A stretch of DNA of 64,000 bases from Pyrrhosoma nymphula (GCA_963573305.1 OY754337.1:70281094-70345093), one strand, 5' to 3'. Positions 1 through 12,088 are shown, counted from the first letter of the stretch. Notes: a model not told the origin generated them from the sequence alone. Numbers and translations are program-made.

Positions 1-1640
1 AACAAAACTCAGCCGCCGAGAGGTCTCCGTTTCGTTCGCCCTCCGATAATGGCGGTCGGAAGACTGAAAGGGGCGGAGGGGATTGGGTCGGTGTGTCTCT
101 TTGCCGCTTGACGTGGATGGGAAAAGAAGTCTCTTGTGGTGTTGTGCAGGGAATAGTTGGTGTGAGTTAGAGTGGGTATGGAAGACTTGTACACTGTACA
201 CTCATCTGTCGCTTGGCGTGTGTACTTGCTTCATGTGAGTGTCTCGGTGTGTATTAGTAAAGCGCACCCGAATCACCATCTCCTCTCTGGACCTTTTCTC
301 TTCTTCCACTCTTGTTACTCTGTTCTCTTATCTTTCTCTCCCTTTTAATACTCCGGCTCTTGGTCTCTTCCCTTTCTTGCTTCGCCGGCGCCTCCCCCTT
401 CGCCCGAGAGGAGCCTATCGCCTCTTTTGTTTCCCCAAAAGATCGCCGCATGAAAGGTTCCCTCGCTCCTTTTCCTCTCTCTCTCTATCTATCTTTTTTC
501 CTTCCTTCCTCTCCAAACCTTTGGTCGTTTTCACTTTTCCTGCCTACACGGTCTGGCGGCCCGTTCTCAGACTCTCTCTCTCTCTGAAGTAACATTCTGT
601 GTTCTGCCGCCTTCCTCTCGGTGGTTGGTCGTGTATGTGTGTGCGAAAGGGGCTGAGAAAAGGGAGACCTCCTACAAGAAGTCTCATATCTTTGCCACAG
701 TAATTCCTGGCGAGTCTTTCTTACCCTCACTCCTTCCAACGGCGTTCGGTCCAAGTGGGACGGGGAGGCGGGAGAAGAGGCTCTAAGAGAAGGCTAGGGA
801 GAGTCGACTCCGGTGTGCACTCTTTTCTTCCTTCGGCTCTTCCCCTCTCGCGATTATTGGCGTATGAGAGAATGTTCACCGAAAGATGAAAAGGTCGTAT
901 GCTATTTTGGTCCGGCGACAACGGTTGCTTCGTCTAAAAAAAAACTTTGTGGGCATCTCGCGTGTAACTGAAATCGATATCTATTTATGCTCAGCACGCG
1001 TATTCCCTCCGGCGGAAAAAACCCATCGGATGCCAGTGATTGTCTTGCACTATGATCTTTCCCTCGAGAAATCTCCTGAGAGGCGAAATTAATTTAGTGG
1101 TGAGCAGCTCGGAATTTTATCCTTCCGATTGTAACCGCTGGGTATTGACAGCCAAGACTTGATTACTCTTAGTGCTTGCTCTCTTGATAACATGGACGGT
1201 GTCTTAGTGTTGTAGTTTTAACGTCTTGTAGAGGTATCGATTTTTCTAAACCTTACTTATTAAATGGTTTCCTGATAGCAGGTGGTTACTTAGGAAGTTA
1301 TTTTTAGCTCAATTTTGGTGGGTTTTCTTTCGTCATTGAAAGATGGATTAGGATTTTTCGTGCTTTTGATGTACTGTATTGTTTCAGGACCATATATTAA
1401 AAATACTTATTGAGGAAGTTCTTTTGTGCGTTTTCAGCCTACGTTGGTTATCAGCGATGCTTATGCACGATTCAAAGAATAATACCATTTTATGTTTGCT
1501 GTTTTGAAATATAATTTTCGTGACTAACATTTGGTTCTTAATTTCCATGGTGACAAAATCTGATCAGATGATAAATAGCTGAAGCATATATTTAATCGAT
1601 ATAGCGTCAATCTTAACATTTTGAGAGAGGTTTCCGTTTC
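1..1640. other. No recognisable gene; pyrimidine-rich tract at 239-590
   Basis: The + strand at about 239-590 is strongly C/T-biased, so both frames over it are simple-sequence Ser/Leu/Phe/Pro translations and not plausible proteins. The rest is ordinary mixed and then AT-rich DNA. A small palindrome, TGTACACTGTACA, lies near 190. I see no splice-bounded exon or recognisable repeat here. Confidence 0.6.
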
Positions 1641-1692
1641 AGAGGAGAAATAAATGTGTTAGAAAATGATGTAACATTCTCATTAAAATGCT

Positions 1693-1830
1693 TTTATTTG
1701 CGCAATTCAACAGAGGAAAAATCACTCGCCTTGAACGGGGCACGAACCCGAATCCCTCGATATCGTGCCAAGTGCTTTGGTCAGTTAAGCTACCGTGGCG
1801 TCCTCCTGCCCTGTGGAATTTTATGGGCTT
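1693..1830 (-). repeat. tRNA-derived SINE, copy A
   Basis: Read on the minus strand, this contains TAGCTTAACTG, which fits a pol III A box (TRGYNNANNNG). It then has the shared core GCACGATATCGAGGGATTCG, a B-box-like GGTTCGTGCCC and a tail resembling GATTTTTCCTCTGTTGAATT. The same core and tail recur at 2578-2727 and 47255-47376, so this is a dispersed family. It has the order of a tRNA-derived SINE head. There is no intact cloverleaf, so I do not call a tRNA gene. Confidence 0.7.
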
Positions 1831-2040
1831 TATATGAAGAATAGGTTCAAGAATACCGGATATACAATGCAACGAAGCCGTGCGTTCGCTTAGCGCCACG
1901 GTCCGCGAGATTAGAGCCAAACTTGAGGGGAGCAGAGAGAAAGAACACAATGACGAGTTTGCTCTTTTGGACAAATTTTGAGGATACCGGGACTAGCCAC
2001 GGTATTGACTTTATGCAGTCGTCCGCTAGTGCACATGTGG

Positions 2041-2149
2041 GGCCATTCAAGTATTACGCTTTTGGGGGGGGGAGGGGGTTTGAGTTTTCCTTGCTTTCTC
2101 TCACGTAGGGGAGTCAGGAGGTTCGAGACAATCTTACGTAAGGTTATAA
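2041..2149 (-). repeat. Short TTACGTAA-ended interspersed repeat, copy 1
   Basis: This is an approximate reverse complement of the unit at 15568-15682. It starts GGCCATTCAAGTATTACG, passes through a G-rich run and ends in CTTACGTAAGGTTATA. It is one of three diverged copies of a roughly 110-bp unit whose ends carry the palindrome TTACGTAA. No coding capacity. Family unknown; a very short MITE is possible. Confidence 0.6.
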
Positions 2150-2467
2150 TCACTTCTGAGATCGATCTTATTTTTCATTATTGTCGGACAAAAAAGTTTT
2201 CTTTGTTGGATAACCGCGGCGGCGGTACGCTTGAATTGACGCTAAAATACATAAAAACAGATGATAATTTCTTTGCGATTGCATTTGCTGTGAATCGCGA
2301 AATCTCAAAACCGATATCGATATTTGGCTAAAAAATCATATTTCTAAATTTATCTATTACTATATAAAAATAAAAGCACTGGAGGGGGGAGTTGAATTTT
2401 TGCACACTTGGACAGGGTGCCTGCCCATGAGTATATCGTTATCTATGTGAATGGTTCTAAAAATATT

Positions 2468-2578
2468 TGACAACTTACGTAAGATGGGGAGGGGATGGAT
2501 TCATGAAATCTTACGTTGCCTTGCATTGGGGAGGGGAGGTGTTAAAAAGAGGCCGAAATCGCCTTACTTAATACTTAA
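2468..2578 (+). repeat. Short TTACGTAA-ended interspersed repeat, copy 2
   Basis: It runs from ACAACTTACGTAAGATGGGG through TTCATGAAATCTTACG and a GGGGAGGGG block to CGCCTTACTTAATACTT. It matches the unit at 15568-15682 in order and spacing. Its right edge abuts the SINE at 2578 directly, which suggests that one inserted at the edge of the other. Confidence 0.6.
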
Positions 2579-2727
2579 AGTGCGCAATTCGACGGAGGAA
2601 AAATCATTCTCCTTGCGTAGTTGGTAGGTAGGTAGCTGGTGGCTAAAGCACTCGGCGTGATATCGAGGGATCCGGGCTCGAGTTCCTGTCAAGGAGAATG
2701 ATTTTTCCTCTGTGGAATTGCGCACTT
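2578..2727 (+). repeat. tRNA-derived SINE, copy B, with 38-bp inverted arms
   Basis: The core carries AGCTGGTGGCTAAAGC and GGGCTCGAGTTCC (A- and B-box-like) around the shared GATATCGAGGGATCC. Unlike the other two copies it is bounded by inverted arms at 2578-2615 and 2690-2727, matching at about 36 of 38 positions. The right arm is the normal SINE tail, so the left arm looks like an extra inverted tail. The whole can fold into one hairpin with the tRNA-like part as its loop. Confidence 0.7.
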
Positions 2728-4326
2728 ATTTGTACTTGCGGGGGACAACGTAATGGCTATACCGTATCCCGATAGTCCCGATATCCTTTAAAAAAATTGT
2801 CTCCATTTTAAAATGGAAATTTCCACATATTATCTGAAGGAATTGCACTAGGTGGAATACACTTTTTCGGGGCGTATATTGCTTGAAGAAATGTGCATCA
2901 GTCGTCTCTAGCCCCGAAGTGATGAGTTGATGTCACATTTAATGTCCGGCGTAGCATATTTTTTGAAAGAGGCCTCTGCCACCATTCATAGTGGAGACCT
3001 TTTAAGTGGCATACTCGGCAATATCTCCAGAATATGACGTTGGAAGTAATTTACGAGGCCGCGATTTAGATAAATGCCTTTATGAGGTGGTGCAAGATGC
3101 GTCTTGCTAGCTCACCTTCACATCTGTGACGAGTTTTAAGGTTGTGTGTGCCGTGTGAGAAAGAGTTAGATTTTTATCCGACTGCTTTGGAAGCTTTAAT
3201 GGCCAACCTTTCGCCCGGCAATGTTCCCGTCACATGCGCGGCAAAGGCCCTGAGCCTTCGTAAGGTAAGGGGCGCTCCTGACGTCCTGGCCCATTTATCA
3301 GTGATCATAAAAGTGAGCTCATCGTAACGATTGAACCTCAAACTGTCATAAAACGGATGTTATGTCTCTATAAAAATAGCCAATAACTTCTTCGGGGGTC
3401 GTGGGCTTAATATTGGAGCACAAGTCTGGATTGATACATTTTTATGCCCTTTTCCTTTATTTTCGCCGTTATGGTGTTCAAAAAAATGTTGATAAATAAA
3501 TAAACCTCGCTTCTACGTCATCATTTCTTATTATCATAGCCTTAGAATGTCACGGAATGCTTGTTTTATGCCTGCTGTTTTCAAAGCGATGTACAATTTT
3601 TTGTGTGTGTTTTTTGCCTTGTTTTCTCCGTCGAGCTTCAGAGAAAATATGTATTGTGCATCAGGAAGAATGTCTGGAAGCTCTTCATAAATCAAGTTTC
3701 TCACTTGTTGATACGTTTCATGGATTAAGTAACTCACAAATGACCCTCATTCTTTAGTCCCTTATTGTATTGATTGAATTCGAGGCCAAGTTTCAAATGA
3801 GATGGAAATTCATTCCGTCAGTCGAGAATAACCCATAACAGCTTATTCATTCTTCCAATTCACTTTTGTGATGTATCTCTTGGTGCGTTATTCAAGTGAA
3901 ACATATGTATTCTGTGGAATTATTTTCGGGCTTCCCACAGGGTTTGTGCCTGAATGTTGGTCGACGTTTGGAAAGGAAACATAACATTCCTATAATTCTA
4001 AGGGCTGTAGATGAGTCACCTGAATGATTCGTCGGGAAAGGCAAAATTCATACTTAATATGCGTTCCGGATTTTCCTCATAGGGAAGTTTTGGAATTTCC
4101 AGACAGCTCTTTTGGTCTCGCCGCTCATTTTTGTTGATGTTGACTCATTTAATTCAAGATTAGAAAGTGTTAGAAGGTTTGGTGAACCGCAATAACCGAT
4201 TATTTTTTATGTTTTGTGGAGTTAATTCATGGAAATCATTATGTTTTCATTTTTACGTTTTGAATGTCATTGGGCTCAACGATTTATCTTTTTGAGATTA
4301 TTTTGGCTACTTAATGAATTACCCTA
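2728..4326. other. AT-rich non-coding DNA
   Basis: Nothing recognisable. The short open frames (for example at 3142-3327 and 3557-3757) have no family resemblance and overlap frames on the opposite strand. Confidence 0.5.
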
Positions 4327-4393
4327 TGCTGTATAGTATGTATTTGTAGTATGTATTTATGCTGTATAGTATGTAATGTATGTATAGTATGTC
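4327..4393 (+). repeat. Imperfect microsatellite, TAGTATGTAT-type
   Basis: Several imperfect repeats of a GTATAGTATGTA motif stand in tandem, with two near-identical GCTGTATAGTATGTA blocks. Low-complexity slippage sequence with no other content. Confidence 0.7.
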
Positions 4394-5419
4394 AAACGCA
4401 TTTTCCTTGATGGTTGGATCCTTCTCAGCTCATAAATGCCATGTGAAAAAGAATCCGTTTAGATTTTAAAAAGATGTACCATTTTTAGGGTTTTTCTAAC
4501 TTATGCGTTCTATTTTTCTAGGTGAGTACCGATTCAACGATGGGTTTCTTATTGATCATTCCTTGCCGGATATTTTCCATGGATTTGGTATGTATTGCCA
4601 TTTTTTGATCAAAGTAATTGGAGGAATGTTACGGATTCCATTTTGTCCGCTTTTTAGTTGTTTGGGATCCGTTGTGTGGAATCCGTTCTTGCGTGTGGTC
4701 GTAGGTACTAGGCAATCTCTATGGAGTCTGGGTGATGTGCTGTATGCAGTGATATTGCATATGCCGCCTAATTTTTAACTAATTAGGGATTTACAATCGT
4801 GGCTATTATTCGTCTTAGTAGTTGGTATTTCACAAGTGTTTATCAATGTGTTGGCGGCAATACTGTATGAAAGTGCTTGTATTAAAGTGCAGCAGTGTGG
4901 ATCTGTATCATCAATTAGAGTATGCGTTCCCTACTCCCTTCTTCGTACAGGAGAAAATAGGCTCCTTAAAATCTTGTCAGCATCATGTATTTTTATCTCA
5001 TCTTTGGTCATGTGTAATTAAATGTCATAGATTTATGATGACAACAGTCTTTCGTCCTTATTATGAGTAGCCCAGTGAATTAATGCGGAGAAAATGAAAG
5101 CAATGTTCACTCGGACACATTTTTAGCTATTTTTTTTTCGAGAAAAAAAAACATGCGGTCTGGACTTACCCGAGCACTTCCTTTACGACCGCTGTGAGAA
5201 TTTAATAAGACGGGGAAACAATCGAAAGGGCGAATTTAACACCGTGGCGCAGCAATCGCGCTATGAAACCATAAATAAGCGGATAAATACCGCGGGACGC
5301 CGGGAGTCATTGTAGCGGATGCTGGAGGTTGTGTGAGAGAGGGGAGAAGGTTTTCGGAAAACACGGCTTTTCGCTTAAATATAATCACCCGCTCGCGAAA
5401 AAGGATGTGAAAGAAGTTA

Positions 5420-6205
5420 TCACAGAGTAGAAGTGGGTGTGGGGAGGGGTGAGAGAAAGTCCCTCTTGCGTGGAGAGACTGAAAGAAAGAGCTGGGGGAA
5501 GGATATATGGAGATGGAGGGTGAACGGCAAGAAATCTCGGTCGGGCAGAAAGAAGGGAGATGCGTAGTTGGGGCGAGGGTAGAGGGTGTAAGAATGGAGC
5601 ACGGTGGAGGAGCAAAGGGTTCTCTTTCTTTCTTGAGGGTTTTACGGAAAAGGAGAAAGGGGGGGTCGAAATACGGCGGGGAGGGGAAAGGGACGGTGTC
5701 GTCGCGGCCCTAGGGGTGGGGGATAGAGGGAGAAGGACGGGAATTAAGACTTGCAAGGGAGAAAGGAAGGAAGGAAGGGCGTGGTTGGATGGGAGAGATA
5801 GGCGGTGGGAGTGGTAGTTTTAAAGCACGGGGAGAATCGCGGATGGTATGGGGGCGATAAAATTTTAAAGGCCCGCGTGCCTGTTGGTTTGAGGAGCCAT
5901 TTGGAACGCCACCTGGTGTGTGGGGGTAGAGATGGAACCCTTCCCCCCCCCCCCCCGCTTATTTCCTCCCCGCTTTCACCCTCCCCCCTCCCCTCCCACA
6001 CACCTTCACAGCACCACCCTTGCGAGGCCGTGTGGAGGGAGTTATCCGGGGATGGGGGAGAATGGAACACTTCGTGGATTCCATTGTTTATGGTGGGGCC
6101 ATTAATCGCCTTCAACTCTTTACCCCCCCTTTCCCTATCCCATTCTCTCCTCTTTGCCATCCCTCACCCATGCACCACGTTCTCCTCCTCCTGTGCTTCC
6201 TATTT
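5420..6205. other. Purine-rich tract switching to a pyrimidine-rich tract
   Basis: From about 5420 to 5830 the + strand is G/A-rich; from about 5936 to 6200 it is C/T-rich and includes a run of 14 C at 5943-5956. The open frames on both strands are low-complexity by-products. The switch in purine bias within about 100 bases is the only notable structure. Confidence 0.6.
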
Positions 6206-6591
6206 TAAGCCCTCCTTAAGGGGATTGGATGATTTTCGAAAATGCAAATCGAAATTCGCCCAAATGCAAAAGTATATCGCAAAGCAGCAATGAGTGTGGT
6301 GAAGGGGAGGCAATTCCGGCAGACTGCGGGGCCCTGGAGGGATAAACGGCGCTGCCTACCCTGGAGTCAGCTTAGGGAGGCTTATGGCATTGTCCTCTGT
6401 CATCGAAATTACAAAATTTCTTAAAAACCCCATCCAGACTAAATTCTATTGTGAGGGATTATTATATGACGCATCCGCTTTCTTATTATTTCCCATTATC
6501 GAGTCGTTCTCCATTGAAACTAGTCTATTTTGAGCGAAGTTCGCGGTTTTTTTTTCTCACGAAATGATTTGTATCAACTATTCTAACAAAC

Positions 6592-6635
6592 GTTTCCGCC
6601 ATAGCTCCGTCTTTTTAGCATTTGATGGCGGAAAC
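6592..6635. repeat. 11-bp hairpin GTTTCCGCCAT / ATGGCGGAAAC
   Basis: The arms at 6592-6602 and 6625-6635 are perfect inverted repeats with a 22-base loop. This may be the remnant of a small foldback element. It is not a histone-type or bacterial terminator. Confidence 0.5.
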
Positions 6636-6689
6636 AGGATTTTTGAAAATCATGCTAGCATGAAACCGTGGCGATGAAAGCGGTCTGAA

Positions 6690-7300
6690 AACGCCTTCTC
6701 TGGCGCAGTATCCACCCTTCCTCCCCCCATAAAAGCCCTCTCGTCCTGCACAGCAGGTTCCCCTACATCCTCCGCCATAGTCCTTTGCCTGCCCATCCCT
6801 CAACGCTGGTATTAAGGGTCCCACTCCCGATTCCCCATCTAGCTGTCTCTCCCTGCCACCCTCTTGTGTCTCCCTCTTCTGTGGCACACATTCCCTCGTG
6901 CGCTCACCGGCACCCATTCTCTCATCCTCCTCCAAAAACACATACCCGTCTCCCGTCTTTCGTGTGGTTGTCTTTTTGTTTTTCGAGCGAGTTACGTCTT
7001 AACCTCTCCACCTCCTCCCCCCTCTCTGTCCCGTCTCCCACCTCCTCACTCTTCCCCCCCTCCCCCGCCAAACCTCCCTGAGACGATTTGTCACCTCCTT
7101 CTCACTCTCCCTTAACGTCTTTATCGTCCTTACTACTTATTTTGCCCCATCGCATTCCCGTCCCCCCACCTCCGGCCCCACTCCACGCTCTAGCTGAGGC
7201 TTTATCTCACGGCCACCCTTCCCCTCTCCCACTTACAAACTCATCCTCATCCCAAGCAACAATCCTTCAGTCCCCCCCCCCCTTCCTCACCTTGCTAGAT
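6690..7300 (+). other. Pyrimidine-rich tract
   Basis: About 600 bases in which the + strand is overwhelmingly C and T, with several runs of C. The open frames are Ser/Pro/Leu-rich simple sequence. No gene is supported. Confidence 0.6.
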
Positions 7301-7304
7301 TCTA

Positions 7305-8340
7305 GCTCTGCAATATCGCCATGTATCGAATGCAGAAATGCGATATTTTCATGAGATATTCATTTATTTATTTGTTCCTCATATAAGCCAATACACATAA
7401 AGGTAAATATTACAAAACTTCAAAACGAGGTGACGGTTCAAAACAGTGACCTGTTTGTGGTTAACCGACTATTCATTGTCTAACAAAATTGCATCAATGT
7501 AGTAAACGGCAAAAATCAGTCACTGTGCCGCAAATTACAAATCACTTCGCATAAATTATTAGTGGTTACAAAATAATATAAACTATATGAAAATGAAAAA
7601 GAAACATTGGTAATGCCGGAACACACAACAAAATCTAATTAGGATCACTAAAATTTACAAAGATAGTTATAGTTGTATGTAACTATGATACATAAATAAT
7701 GTAAAATGAGCCTATCACGATTCTATTTTGAACATGCGGGATGTGCGATATCTCTAGATATGCGGTGATGTGTCTTCTTTAGCTCATCATAATCTGGCGT
7801 TCACTCCGAAGATTTGGTCTAGTTGATATTGCCATGTATCGAATGCGGAATGCGACTCAGGAGATATCACATTGCGATGTTTAGCCCCCATTTTTCCGAA
7901 ATATCTTTTAAGATTATCGCAATAAGTTCGATGATGACATGCATTTTTCTATATCAGATGTGAATCCGTTGTAAGAAATCCGATTTTAATGGAAGGTTTT
8001 GTGATCAAATGACGCTGAATACTGCATGCCAATCATGCAGTGGAATCCTAGAGTAGCCGTTCCATGCCTTTCGTTCCCCGTATTTAAAATTTAAATTTAA
8101 TGTGTGTATTATTTTCGGTGACAAATTGGAACAAACGAGGGATGAGGCTAACATATTTTCAGATTCTTGTATTAGTGAGGATTGTTGGATTCCCTATAGA
8201 ATGTCTAATTATTTATGCAAAATAATAGAATTATACGTCAAGTTATATACAATAGCATGAAATGTGACATCATTTGAGATGCGGTTTGTCGCATGTTTTA
8301 AAATACAAAATTAACATCGATAATAATTATTACTGAAATT
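7305..8340. other. AT-rich DNA with repeated GCCATGTATCGAATGC motif
   Basis: The phrase GCCATGTATCGAATGC occurs near 7318 and again near 7831, each beside GATATTG/GATATC-like words. GATATCGC-rich sequence also occurs at about 16560-17800, on the other side of the P-like element. This may be an old, decayed dispersed or satellite repeat. No genes. Confidence 0.4.
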
Positions 8341-8389
8341 CGATTAATCGCACAGCTCTGCGGAGACTACTCCTCTGCAGAAGTTTTTT

Positions 8390-8950
8390 GTGAAGGGGAA
8401 AGGAGAGTCAACTTTTATTTTACGCCTCCTCTCAACACCTTCTTTCATATTTTTACCGCTCTTAACCCCATCCCATCCCTTATGTTTCGTTCTCCCTTCT
8501 TATGTCTCATCCTCCTTATCTCTTACTTCTCTCTTCTTGTTCGTTTCATTCTTATTTTTCTCGCCTTCTTCTTTAGTCCCGTACGCAAGCTTCGTCTCTT
8601 CGCTTCCACCGCCCTTACTCCTTGTTTTCCTTGCGTCACCTATCGCTTTTATTCGTAGGGAAAAAAGCTTCCCCGGGCGTGATGAGGCGATCCTTTCTTG
8701 TTTTCGCGGAATGGCTTTTCTTCTTATTCTACCCTTATCCTCCTCTTCTCTCTCCCACTCTTTAAAAAAAATATTTTTCTTTCTTTTTTCTCTCCTGTTT
8801 TTATCCTTTTCTCTTCTCGGAATCGTTCCGTGTTTTGTTTTCCTCATCTCGCGTATTTTTTGGCCACGTTGAGGAAGAGGGAACGAGCCTGTTTAAGCGT
8901 GCAACCCTCGAATCTTTTTTGTACTTCTTGTCTTTTTTTTAAATTCTTCT
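8390..8950 (+). other. Pyrimidine-rich tract
   Basis: The + strand is T/C-rich throughout. The 160-codon frame over it translates to Ser/Leu/Phe-rich sequence, and the complementary strand gives a Lys/Arg/Glu-rich frame over the same bases. This is typical of simple sequence, so neither is called as a gene. Confidence 0.6.
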
Positions 8951-10071
8951 CAAATTTTTTTGGGGCCGAGTCAAGGTGGCGGCGGAAGAAAATCCTATCT
9001 TAAGAATACGCAATCGATTAGGTGGCTGGCGGGCTTAATGCTCCCCACTTCCGTGAGTTGGAGTTTTACTTTTTCTTTTTGGCCCAATTTAAGACTCCTC
9101 GTTCGATACCTCCAGAGTTGTCTTCTTGTCAGGGCTGTCTTTTTTTTTTCGGTGCTGTGTCAGTTCAGGAGACTTGATTAGGAAAACGTCCTCTTTCCCG
9201 AACCTATCTACCGCTTAATTTTTTGAACTATCTTTCGGCGCGTTAACCTATGCCCTCTTGCCCTTTCTGCTTAATGGGGGTGAGGTGCTTCGTGTAAATT
9301 AAATTTTGCGGAACGTCGTTAAGTAGGTATATGGAGAAGCATAAAATGTTTTATTTTCCTCGAGATCAATGCCTTCTTATCAACCCCCGCGGAGTGGTGG
9401 GAAAGTGGTTTTTAATTAGAATTTATTAGACCGTCGTCGTCGGCCGCAGGGAAGAAAAAATTAATTTAATTGTGTGATATCTCGAGTCTTGTTTATGGAC
9501 GCCCGGACCATATTTCACACCTTTTAACTCGATAAAAGTTTTTCATGGACTTGGGTTATGGCAAAACATTTCCAAAAAATTTAAAGCGGGATACTGCACA
9601 AAAATTTGCTAGCGACAATTCAGGGGAATGCATTTTAGAGCCCGGCTCCTCTCAGTCGTAAAAAGGATAAGAGTCGACAACGTCGGAGCTATCCGAGGGG
9701 GGAGTGGGGGAGATACCGTAAGCTTTAATTGAAATGCAGGCATTTCCGACAGCCCCCCCCCAACCTCCCTGCTGGGAGGCAAGCATCAATAAAGAGAGTG
9801 AAAGGAGGAGTGAATGGTGAATAAGGAACTCTTCCCCTCTCCTTTCATCCCAGTTTGTTCCCCCCGAAACCCTTCCCCCCATTCTGATGGCGGCAGCCGG
9901 AGTGAAAGATGACAATAGTTTTTAATTTCGCGATAACGCCTTCTTCCTCTCAAGACCATTACGTTAGGCATTTCTGGAGGGAGAGGGATTGGTCTATTCT
10001 TATATTTTCTTACCTAGGGGGGCGCGTAGGCTGGAGATTATCCCACGTAAGCCTTTAGAGATACTCAGGAG

Positions 10072-10323
10072 ATCTTATTTGATCATTTTTAATTTTTAAA
10101 TAATTAAACTTTTATAGAAACCACTTCTTTTTTAAATACAACCCGGGTTTCGATGAGTAATCATCATCATCAGGCGTTTATACTAATAGTCTTTTCTAAA
10201 AATCGAGAAGGAATGCGGATCTTCCTCAAGCGTAATTGAAAGATCCAGGGAATTTAAGGAACGGTTAGTGTCTTTTTCACAGGTGAACACTAGAACAATT
10301 AAATCTTATTTTATCATTTTTAA
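10072..10323 (-). mobile_element. Short insertion with hammerhead-like core, 21-bp direct repeats (locus A)
   Basis: The segment 10093-10302 is flanked by direct repeats at 10072-10092 and 10303-10323 that match at 20 of 21 positions, as expected for a long target-site duplication. On the minus strand it carries CTGATGA (10173-10167), a GATGA/TCATC hairpin, GAAA (10151-10148), the palindrome CCCGGG and TT. That order resembles a minimal type I hammerhead core with a short self-complementary stem III. One extra T lies between CTGATGA and the stem, and no stem I is evident. Similar units lie at about 11.1, 17.5, 47.4 and 62.4 kb. I infer a Penelope-like remnant. Confidence 0.5.
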
Positions 10324-10521
10324 ATTATCTTCGGAAGAAACATCTTAGTTTGTGGTGCTGCAAACAGCGCATGCTTTCCTTCCTTAAAAGTTGTCCCCGC
10401 GGGGCGCCTCTGATCTGAGAACCCGTCGAATTTTTCTAAGTCGGTCGACAGCAAACGTTTGTCACATTGGCGCAAGGCTCAAATAAAATTCGGAAGATGA
10501 TATTGCCACAGGGTAGGGATG

Positions 10522-10541
10522 TACAGAGAGGACACTAGGCG
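10522..10541 (+). repeat. Left terminal inverted repeat of the P-like element
   Basis: TACAGAGAGGACA plus GGCG three bases later. It pairs with 15408-15427 at 17 of 20 positions. P-type elements end in short inverted repeats of this kind. Confidence 0.75.
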
Positions 10542-11120
10542 ACTATACCATTGTTTTCTTGTAATAGAAATTGCGCACGGCGATTATATTGAAAATAAGT
10601 GAAATATGCGGGAAATTCGAAGCAACTCAATCGTCTACGACTTTATATACATTAAAAATTGGCGTATTAACTCTCAAATTATCGCCATGATACCAGTAGT
10701 TTAATGCAATACATATGACTCTACAGTATTGTTTTGTAATCTAAAGGAAACAAGTGGTGAAATTAATACATAGCGCTTCTAAAGGTTTACTGCTAGTACA
10801 TTCTGCCTTTCCATGACTTCCGAGAAATGTACCTGAAATTTCCAGGCAGGCAGCAGAGCAAAAGGTCCAGGCAGGCAAAAGACAATATCAATGACCGATA
10901 GTACAGATTGTGATAATCCATTTTATGTATACTATAAATAGCTCTGAGCCATGGAGTAAGAAAAGGGGGCAGAAGAGAGTGAACTTTGATCATTACAAGT
11001 TAGTAGGTAATCAATAAGGTTTTAAGGATGCAAGTTAAGTTCTTGCTTAATGACCCCTATTCTATAAGCAACGAGGGATATAGTGGAGATCTCATTACTA
11101 TCCAATGGACACTTCCTGAA

Positions 11121-11455
11121 ATTGTTGTAGAAGAAATAATTTTGTTATTTTCCATTCTTTTTTAATAAACTGACCGGTTTCGATGTCACAACAATATCAT
11201 GAAAGTTGGAATAAATGTTTAAGTAGAGTTGGCATCATACTTCAGGGGGTGGGATGAGGGGTTGTAGGGGAAGGAGCTTTGAGATGAGGAGAGGATTAGA
11301 TGTTATACAACCCCTCCCCTATATCCGGTCCTATAAATTTAGACGCAAAGTGTAATGGAACATGTTGTCACACCCTGATGATTATGTAGTGACATCGATA
11401 ACAGTCAGTTCATCAAAAAGTATGGAAAATAAAAAAGTGATTTACTCTTCAACTT
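11121..11455. mobile_element. Foldback unit nested in the P-like element (locus B)
   Basis: Arms at about 11121-11202 and 11375-11455 are imperfect inverted repeats; the best part is ATTTTCCAT...CGATGTCAC. Each arm carries a core read outward. The left arm on the minus strand has GAAA-CCGG-TC. The right arm on the plus strand has CTGATGA with a diverged CGATAAC. The core words are those of the units at 10.1 and 17.5 kb. Flanking direct repeats are unclear; CACTTC occurs outside both arms. It inserted in the non-coding 3' part of the transposon. Confidence 0.5.
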
Positions 11456-12088
11456 GTCATGATTCCACAAAGTCACTTCGCCTACCATGACGTTAATAGC
11501 TGAAATATGAAGTTCACGGTTGTTTTATTTGTGCCTTGAATACAACGTAACCACATTAGCATGAGTATTACGTACAGAAAGATCTTCAATTATATCAAAT
11601 TTTAATATGGTATCAATAATTGCCATGGACCTACATAGCCATACAAAAGTAAAACAGTGTACCTGTCACAGCTGCTGTTGACCTGAACATAACATGCAGT
11701 GAATAATGATATATTCAGATTAAACCAAAGCATGGTTATTGTATGTGCTACAGGCGATGCAGGAGAGACATCTCATTTTTCTCTAATGAAAACTTACCCC
11801 TTTACTTAAATTATTAAGTTAACATTCCAGTCATTATATGCCATAATAGATAATTGAAGCAAACTCTCTGCCAATAAATATTCCAGTCATTCTCCCCTTT
11901 GCACATGGAATAGAATAATACTGCCACATACTGGATTTTGGACATATTGCAAATATTACAAGGAAGAAGGGAAAAGGAAACAGGGAATACGCCATTAAAT
12001 TAATTTCACAATTAAAGTTCCTTGAATAATATAAGTTTATTTTGATCACAAAATCAAGCATTATTCTTGAGTTAACATTTTTGGGTTG

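Noticed and set aside
1693..1830. Functional tRNA gene on the minus strand
   Set aside because: A- and B-box-like words are present but no cloverleaf with a proper acceptor stem and anticodon loop, and the sequence recurs as a dispersed repeat with a shared tail.
5805..6293. 162-codon open frame on the + strand
   Set aside because: It runs through a 14-C run and a pyrimidine tract with Pro/Ser low complexity, overlaps a 138-codon frame on the other strand and matches no family.
8390..8872. 160-codon open frame on the + strand
   Set aside because: It lies in a T/C-rich tract; the translation is Ser/Leu/Phe-rich simple sequence and a long opposite-strand frame covers the same bases.
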